From an uncultured Rikenellaceae bacterium (GTDB lineage Bacteria > Bacteroidota > Bacteroidia > Bacteroidales > Rikenellaceae), in the NCBI GenBank assembly GCA_947176715.1, contig CAMWRR010000036.1, positions 1 to 11,210 of the forward strand: a DNA stretch of 11,210 nt, given 5' to 3'. The position numbers and the translations under genes are program-made. Within the stretch, counting starts at the first letter, position 1. Every line of letters starts with the position of its first letter. Shown in pieces: positions 7,539 to 11,210 of this stretch. The notes below the pieces were generated by a model. The model searched no databases. It was not told the origin of the DNA and saw only the letters and a list, made by a program, of their open reading frames with translations.

Positions 7539-8695
7539 AACGCCTTATGCCCGTAGGCCTCGAATGTGTTGCGGTTTAGCGACAGGTCCCAGTCTTTCCA
7601 CACCACCTCGAAATCGTGCGCGCGGATAGCCTCCACCACCTTGTCGACGGGTCTGTCGTCGTTGACGCTGAACTGCTCCAGCTCTTTGTTCTTGTCCCAG
7701 TCGGAGTAACCGCCGGGGGCCGTCTTGGAGCCGGCGCTCATGGTGGTGACCCCCAGCTCCACCACGTTGTCGCGGAAACGGGGACTCTCGCGCGTGGAGA
7801 GCGATATCTCGAGATCCTCGCTCAGGAGACGGTAGGCGGTGATGAGCTGCAACAGGTCGCGCTCGGTGGTGGGGTAGTTGGGCTGGAAACCCTCGCCCAC
7901 GAACGGACGCAGACGCGGGAACGATATGGAGCACTTGGTGCGCCAGTATCTGTTCTGGATATAGTGTATGTGCAGGGCGGTGAAAAAGGCGTCGGTGCGC
8001 CAGTTCTCAAGCCCTATCAGGTTGCCTACCCCCACCTTGTATATGCCGGCGGCGCCCATGCGGTCGGGCGTTTCGAGCCGGTAACGGTAGTCGCGTTTGC
8101 GGCCCGCCGGATGGTAGAGGGGGTAACGCTTCTCGTTGTAGGTCTCCTGATAGACGCACACGGTGTGGAGACCGTGCTCAATGAGGCGGGCGTAGTCGGC
8201 CTCGTCGAGCGGCTGTACCTCTATGGAGGTCTGCTCGAAGTAGCGCGATACGGTGTCTATCGACTCGGCCATGTAGTCGACCCCGGCATGTTTGGGCGAT
8301 TCGCCCGTCACCAGCAGTATGTGTTTGAACGGGTGGCCGCCGCTCTGTATGGCGCGCGCCTCCTCGGCTATCTGCTCCTGAGTGAGCGTGACTCGGCCTA
8401 TATTATTCTTGCAGTTGAAACCGCAATAGATGCAGTGGTTGGTGCAGAAGTTGGAGATATAGAGCGGGGTATATATCTGCATGGTGCGCCCGAACCGGCG
8501 ACGCGTGGCCTCGGCACTCATGCGGGCCATCTCCTCGAGATAACCCGATGCCGGCGATACCAGCACGGCGAAATCTTCGGGACCGACATTGACACCTTTG
8601 GCCAGCACGCGCTCCACGTCGGCGGGGGTGGCCCCCTCTATGAAGGCGGTCATCTTGTCCCAGTCCCATTTTTGTTTGTAGTCGTAGAATGTCAT
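7535..8695 (-). CDS. thiH: ThiH, radical SAM tyrosine lyase
   Basis: Radical S-adenosylmethionine enzyme that splits tyrosine into p-cresol and dehydroglycine, the glycine-derived unit used by ThiG. Using ThiH instead of the glycine oxidase ThiO fits an anaerobic lifestyle. It has 386 residues, close to the family length. The 4Fe-4S motif CxxxCxxC is at Cys84, Cys88 and Cys91, inside YISNFCTNHCIYCGFNCKNN. Further family segments are VTGESPKHAGVDY (129-141), EVQPLDEADYA (179-189), KVGVGNLIGLENWRTDAF (235-252), SFPRLRP (272-278) and TMSAGSKTAPGGY (337-349). It starts 5 bases after the thiG stop and ends in a 4-base overlap with thiF. thiC, which often lies between thiG and thiH in related operons, is absent here. 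Confidence 0.96.
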   Translation of the reverse strand: MTFYDYKQKWDWDKMTAFIEGATPADVERVLAKGVNVGPEDFAVLVSPASGYLEEMARMSAEATRRRFGRTMQIYTPLYISNFCTNHCIYCGFNCKNNIGRVTLTQEQIAEEARAIQSGGHPFKHILLVTGESPKHAGVDYMAESIDTVSRYFEQTSIEVQPLDEADYARLIEHGLHTVCVYQETYNEKRYPLYHPAGRKRDYRYRLETPDRMGAAGIYKVGVGNLIGLENWRTDAFFTALHIHYIQNRYWRTKCSISFPRLRPFVGEGFQPNYPTTERDLLQLITAYRLLSEDLEISLSTRESPRFRDNVVELGVTTMSAGSKTAPGGYSDWDKNKELEQFSVNDDRPVDKVVEAIRAHDFEVVWKDWDLSLNRNTFEAYGHKAL

Positions 8696-8700
8696 CGTTG

Positions 8701-9471
8701 TCAGTCGTTAAGAAATGCGGTCAGAGGGCTGGTGGCCGACGCCCTCTCGTTGACGGGAGCCGTGCCCGCCTCGTATGCGGTGCGTCCCGCCTCTACGGCC
8801 ATCGCGAAGGCACGCCCCATAGCCACCGGATCTTTCGCTACCGCTATGGCGGTGTTGACAAGAACCGCATCGGCACCCATCTCCATGGCGGCGGCGGCCT
8901 GCGAGGGGGTGCCTATGCCGGCGTCGACCACCACGGGAACGTTGCTCTGCTCTATTATTATGCGCAGAAACTCCGCCGTGGCCAACCCCTTGTTGGAGCC
9001 TATGGGGGCACCGAGGGGCATGACGCATGCGGCGCCGGCATCCTCGAGCCGCTTGCAAAGCACGGGGTCGGCATGTATGTAGGGCATGACGACGAAACCG
9101 TCACGGGCCAGCTCCTCGCACGCCTTGAGCGTCTCCACCGCATCGGGCATGAGGTAACGCTGGTCGGGGTGTATCTCCAGCTTTATGAAATCGGTGCCCA
9201 AGGCCTCGCGTGCCAGACGCGCCGCGAAGACCGCCTCCTCGGCATTACGCACGCCCGAGGTGTTGGGCAGAAGCTCCACACCCGGGATGCGCAGGGCACG
9301 CAACATGCCGTCGTCGTCGTTTCTGAGGTCTATGCGTTTGAGGGCCACGGTGACAAGACCGCTACCGGTAGCCTCCACGGCCCGGGCCATAATCTCGTCG
9401 GAGGCGAACTTGCCGGTGCCCACGAAGAGACGCGAACGCATCGTGCGTCCGCCTATTGTCAACTCTTTCAT
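8701..9471 (-). CDS. thiG: ThiG, thiazole synthase
   Basis: Cytoplasmic TIM-barrel enzyme that condenses 1-deoxyxylulose 5-phosphate, dehydroglycine and sulfur from ThiS thiocarboxylate into thiazole phosphate. It has 256 residues, normal length. Lys97 in DFIKLEIHPD (94-103) is the expected Schiff-base lysine, with Glu99 beside it. Asp183 in VVVDAGIGTPSQAA (180-193) matches the second catalytic acid. Other conserved parts: RLFVGTGKF (14-22), LLPNTSG (67-73), MPLGAPIGSNKG (151-162) and ADAVLVNTAIA. The ATG lies one base after the thiE stop. In other bacteria ThiG works with ThiH and ThiS, both encoded in this operon. Confidence 0.97.
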   Translation of the reverse strand: MKELTIGGRTMRSRLFVGTGKFASDEIMARAVEATGSGLVTVALKRIDLRNDDDGMLRALRIPGVELLPNTSGVRNAEEAVFAARLAREALGTDFIKLEIHPDQRYLMPDAVETLKACEELARDGFVVMPYIHADPVLCKRLEDAGAACVMPLGAPIGSNKGLATAEFLRIIIEQSNVPVVVDAGIGTPSQAAAAMEMGADAVLVNTAIAVAKDPVAMGRAFAMAVEAGRTAYEAGTAPVNERASATSPLTAFLND

Positions 9472-9472
9472 C

Positions 9473-10114
9473 TTATTTGAAATATTTTTGAGTCAATTTC
9501 ACGAATAGTTCCGTCGCCGCCACCGGGTCGGCACCGTGCGCTATGGCTCCCGCCACCGCCACTCCCCAAACACCGGTGGCAGCGAGCGTCTCGATGTCGT
9601 CGGGGGTTATCCCCCCTATGGCCACCACGGGAGGTATCGACGCGCCGCACGACGACAGCACCTCCCTATACCCCTCCGCACCCAACACGGGCGACAACCT
9701 CTTTTTGGTGGTAGTGTAGCGGAACGGACCGAGGCCTATGTAGTCGACACCCGCCTCTACGGCCGCCATTATATGGTCGGCAGTGTTGGCCGTGGCTCCT
9801 ATTATGGCATCGCCCATGATGGCACGGGCCTCGGCGGGAGGCATGTCGTCGCGGCCCAAGTGTACGCCGTCGGCACCTACACGGGCGGCCACCTCCACGC
9901 GGTCGTCTATAAGGAGTATGCCTCCGCAGGCATGTATCGGTGTCAGAAGCATCTCGGCCGCCTCTGTCACCGCTCTGTCGGGAGCCTCTTTCATGCGCAG
10001 CTGCACCCATCTGCCGCCGCCGCAAAGAAACGACGCCACCTCTCTCGCTATCTCTGCGGGTGTGGCGCCTGTGGTGATATATTGAAGATGTGCTATTTCG
10101 TCTCTGTGTGCCAT
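9473..10114 (-). CDS. thiE: ThiE, thiamine phosphate synthase
   Basis: Cytoplasmic TIM-barrel enzyme that joins HMP pyrophosphate and thiazole phosphate to thiamine phosphate. It has 213 residues, normal length. Seen: VQLRMKE (37-43) with the substrate Arg40 and Lys42, LLIDDRV (67-73), where many homologues have INDR, GVHLGRDDMP (83-92), IIGATANTADH (104-114), YIGLGPFRYTTTKKR (125-139), VVAIGGITPDDI (163-174) and GVAVAGAI (184-191). These keep the pyrophosphate and magnesium-binding residues, so this copy, not its neighbour, should be the synthase. Its start overlaps the tenI 3' end by 22 bases. Confidence 0.93.
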   Translation of the reverse strand: MAHRDEIAHLQYITTGATPAEIAREVASFLCGGGRWVQLRMKEAPDRAVTEAAEMLLTPIHACGGILLIDDRVEVAARVGADGVHLGRDDMPPAEARAIMGDAIIGATANTADHIMAAVEAGVDYIGLGPFRYTTTKKRLSPVLGAEGYREVLSSCGASIPPVVAIGGITPDDIETLAATGVWGVAVAGAIAHGADPVAATELFVKLTQKYFK

Positions 10115-10713
10115 CTCTTCTCGAGTGCTATATAATTGGATAAGGTGGCTTCAGGGTCTATCCTTCCGCCGGATACCGCCCATAGCGAGCCTATCATCGC
10201 CGCACCTCCGAAGCCCATATCGCGGCACTGCGCTATATTGTCAGCGTCCACACCGCCGAGGGCTATCACGCGTCGCCGTTCATCCTCCGGCAACGACGAC
10301 AGGAACGACTCTACACGCTCGGGCGCGAATGCCGACACATAACCCTTTTTGGAGCGGCTGTCGAAGACGGGGCTAAGGAACATATAGTCGGCTTTGCCCT
10401 CGGCGAGCACCGTGCTCACCTCGTCGAACGAGTGGCACGACACGCTCAGACGTCCGTGGCACCCGTCGCTCCTCTCGGCGAACCGTCTGTGGGTGCCGCC
10501 GAGGCCGTAACGCTCGCTCAGGACGGGGGAGTGGTGCAGGGTGAATCGGTCGAGCAACCGCCCGTCGCCTCCGCACAGCTCTCGAACCGCGCAGACTAAT
10601 GGCTCGGGGTTATCCCTCCGAAGGTGTATCGACACCCCATCGCGACGGCAGAGCAGAGACAGAGCCTCACGCTCGCCGGCAAGCTCCTCGGGCAGTGTAA
10701 TTACCGCTATCAT
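10093..10713 (-). CDS. tenI: TenI-type thiazole tautomerase (ThiE paralogue)
   Basis: Second member of the ThiE/TenI family, 206 residues. TenI proteins aromatise the thiazole tautomer released by ThiG. The segment SVSCHSFDEV (90-99) carries His94 at the place of the tautomerase histidine of Bacillus TenI (SVHSLEE). Residues needed by ThiE are changed: HLRRD (30-34) lacks the lysine of QLRxK, and LHHS (59-62) replaces the acidic INDR/IDDR block. Later parts are DYMFLSPVFDSRSKKGY (109-125), VIALGGVDADNI (149-160) and GFGGAAMIGSLW (167-178). An upstream in-frame ATG at 10818 would add 35 unlike residues. The start at 10713 is chosen because it forms an ATGA overlap with the thiS stop and gives the family N-terminus (MIAVIT). 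Confidence 0.85.
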   Translation of the reverse strand: MIAVITLPEELAGEREALSLLCRRDGVSIHLRRDNPEPLVCAVRELCGGDGRLLDRFTLHHSPVLSERYGLGGTHRRFAERSDGCHGRLSVSCHSFDEVSTVLAEGKADYMFLSPVFDSRSKKGYVSAFAPERVESFLSSLPEDERRRVIALGGVDADNIAQCRDMGFGGAAMIGSLWAVSGGRIDPEATLSNYIALEKRWHTETK

Positions 10714-10910
10714 CCCCCTTGGGTGGCTCTTATTATGGTTATCTTGTCGCCGTCGCTGAGGACGAAGCTGTGCCACGACGCGGCGGGGACTATTTTGGTG
10801 CCTACCGCAACGGCGCAACCTGCCGTAGATATGGACAGCGAGGCTATCAGATCATCTACGGTAGTGCCGTCGAAAACGACCTCTTCGTTATTTACATTGA
10901 CTTTCATCAT
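10710..10910 (-). CDS. thiS: ThiS, sulfur carrier protein
   Basis: Small ubiquitin-fold protein of 66 residues that ends in the required Gly-Gly (ATQGG). ThiF adenylates this end, it then becomes a thiocarboxylate, and it passes sulfur to ThiG. Family features: the opening VNVNNEEV, a TVDDLIASLSI segment (17-27), AVAVGTKIVP (33-42) and LSDGDKITIIRATQGG (51-66). Two adjacent ATG codons exist, at 10910 and 10907; the second would give MKVNVNN, the common family start, and cannot be told apart from the first. No Shine-Dalgarno sequence is seen. It is the first gene of the operon and overlaps tenI by four bases. Confidence 0.93.
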   Translation of the reverse strand: MMKVNVNNEEVVFDGTTVDDLIASLSISTAGCAVAVGTKIVPAASWHSFVLSDGDKITIIRATQGG

Positions 10911-10928
10911 CTGATGGTTTGGTCTTTA

Positions 10929-10959
10929 CAAAGGTAAGAAAAAGAACAGAACGATGAAA
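10929..10959 (-). promoter_or_regulatory. Candidate Bacteroidota-type promoter for the thi operon
   Basis: On the minus strand, TTTC (10959-10956) is followed by 19 bases and then TACCTTTG (10936-10929). The -7 box is a perfect TAnnTTTG; the -33 box is one base off TTTG. Spacing and boxes are the same as in the candidate murE promoter. Transcription would begin at about 10920-10925, only 10 to 15 bases before thiS, which leaves no room for a riboswitch in the leader. Confidence 0.65.
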
Positions 10960-10994
10960 GGAAGAGGGGCTTTTCGATATGGATTGCGGGGCTA

Positions 10995-11009
10995 TTTTTG
11001 AGGTTATTC
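10995..11009. repeat. Direct repeat, copy 1 of 2
   Basis: TTTTTGAGGTTATTC, repeated without mismatch at 11029-11043, 34 bases from start to start (about three helical turns). Both copies lie upstream of the thi promoter. Such spacing suits a pair of protein-binding sites, but the repeats are T-rich and could be chance. Confidence 0.6.
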
Positions 11010-11028
11010 GTTTTTGGGGAGGGTGGTT

Positions 11029-11043
11029 TTTTTGAGGTTATTC
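11029..11043. repeat. Direct repeat, copy 2 of 2
   Basis: Second perfect copy of TTTTTGAGGTTATTC. Its distal flank (TCGTTGG) also resembles that of copy 1 (GTTTTTGG), so the likeness extends weakly beyond the 15 bases. Confidence 0.6.
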
Positions 11044-11105
11044 TCGTTGGTTGCGGCCCTTGCGTGCCTTTATAGGTTGGTGAATTACGGGAAGAAATTT
11101 TCGGG

Positions 11106-11155
11106 GTGTTCGGGGCGGGCATGTCGTCTGAACACTCGAGCTGTCGGTGTGTTCA
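11106..11155. repeat. Three-part inverted repeat (GTGTTC / GAACAC / GTGTTC)
   Basis: TGAACAC (11129-11135) and GTGTTCA (11149-11155) form a perfect 7-bp stem with a 13-base loop. A further GTGTTC at 11106-11111 can pair with the same GAACAC over an 18-base loop. The two pairings exclude each other. No T run follows directly, so a plain terminator is unlikely. It may be an operator with several half-sites or a small RNA switch. Confidence 0.5.
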
Positions 11156-11210
11156 CGCGGGATAGCATGCCGGTGGCTTTTAGTTAATGCGCTTTTTTAC
11201 AGGAGGTTTG

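Larger units (their letters stand above)
10937..11210. other. Non-coding region upstream of thiS, with no convincing gene
   Basis: This stretch is less GC-rich than the genes and strongly skewed: the plus strand is rich in G and T with repeated GGGG runs. I see no tRNA and no TPP riboswitch core (no CUGAGA on the minus strand). It contains a 15-base direct repeat and a three-part inverted repeat, listed separately. At 11187 on the plus strand an ATG opens eight codons (MRFFTGGL) up to the window edge. An AGGAGG lies inside them at 11201-11206. This could be the start of a divergent gene or only flank, and nothing more can be said from eight codons. Confidence 0.6.

Noticed and set aside
7616..9082. 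488-codon open frame on the plus strand across thiH and thiG
   Set aside because: It crosses the junction of two well-supported minus-strand genes and shows no family motif. Such long antisense frames follow from the codon bias.
10714..10818. Upstream in-frame start for tenI that would add 35 residues
   Set aside because: The extra part is read within thiS in another frame and is unlike the family; the ATGA overlap at 10713 gives the expected N-terminus.
11190..11196. Plus-strand terminator (GCGC followed by six T)
   Set aside because: No plus-strand gene in the window needs it, and the preceding stem possibilities (GCC-GGT-GGC, GCAT/ATGC) are too short to support the call.
10911..11210. 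TPP riboswitch before thiS
   Set aside because: No CUGAGA-type core or matching P2/P4 segments could be found on the minus strand, and the likely promoter lies too close to thiS.

Overview
The window reads as a bacterial chromosome from the Bacteroidota, most likely a GC-rich member of the Bacteroidales. Four things point there: MraY carries the long extracytoplasmic insertion typical of that phylum; the promoter-like sites have the TAnnTTTG -7 element; Shine-Dalgarno sites are mostly absent; and the thiamine operon has the thiS-tenI/thiE-thiG-thiH-thiF layout seen in the group. I cannot name a genus. All eleven genes lie on the minus strand, so transcription runs from high to low coordinates. 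No RNA gene, insertion sequence, CRISPR array or prophage gene is visible.

Right part (10910 down to 6855): a tightly packed thiamine-thiazole operon, thiS, tenI, thiE, thiG, thiH, thiF. Neighbouring genes overlap by 4 or 22 bases or are 1 to 5 bases apart. ThiF adenylates the ThiS sulfur carrier, ThiH makes dehydroglycine from tyrosine, ThiG builds the thiazole, TenI tautomerises it and ThiE joins it to the pyrimidine pyrophosphate. thiC and thiD are not in this stretch, so the pyrimidine half must come from elsewhere. No TPP riboswitch is visible before thiS; instead a near-consensus promoter sits almost on top of the start codon.

Left part (6765 down to 1): the middle of a division and cell-wall (dcw) cluster, murE, mraY, murD, ftsW, murG, with murG running off the left edge. 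These genes take the UDP-MurNAc precursor through meso-diaminopimelate addition, D-Glu addition, transfer to lipid I, conversion to lipid II, and polymerisation by the SEDS protein FtsW. The usual upstream genes (mraZ, rsmH, ftsL, ftsI) are not in front of murE. The thiamine operon occupies that place, separated by 89 bases that hold a good candidate promoter for murE.

The last 300 bases (10911-11210) have no convincing gene. They hold the thi promoter, a 15-base direct repeat, a three-part inverted repeat that could form two exclusive hairpins, and at the very edge eight open codons that might begin a divergent gene. I see no clearly new biological system. The most interesting points are the thi/dcw junction, the two promoters of the same architecture, the 11-C tract in the murG tail and the long charged tail of FtsW.
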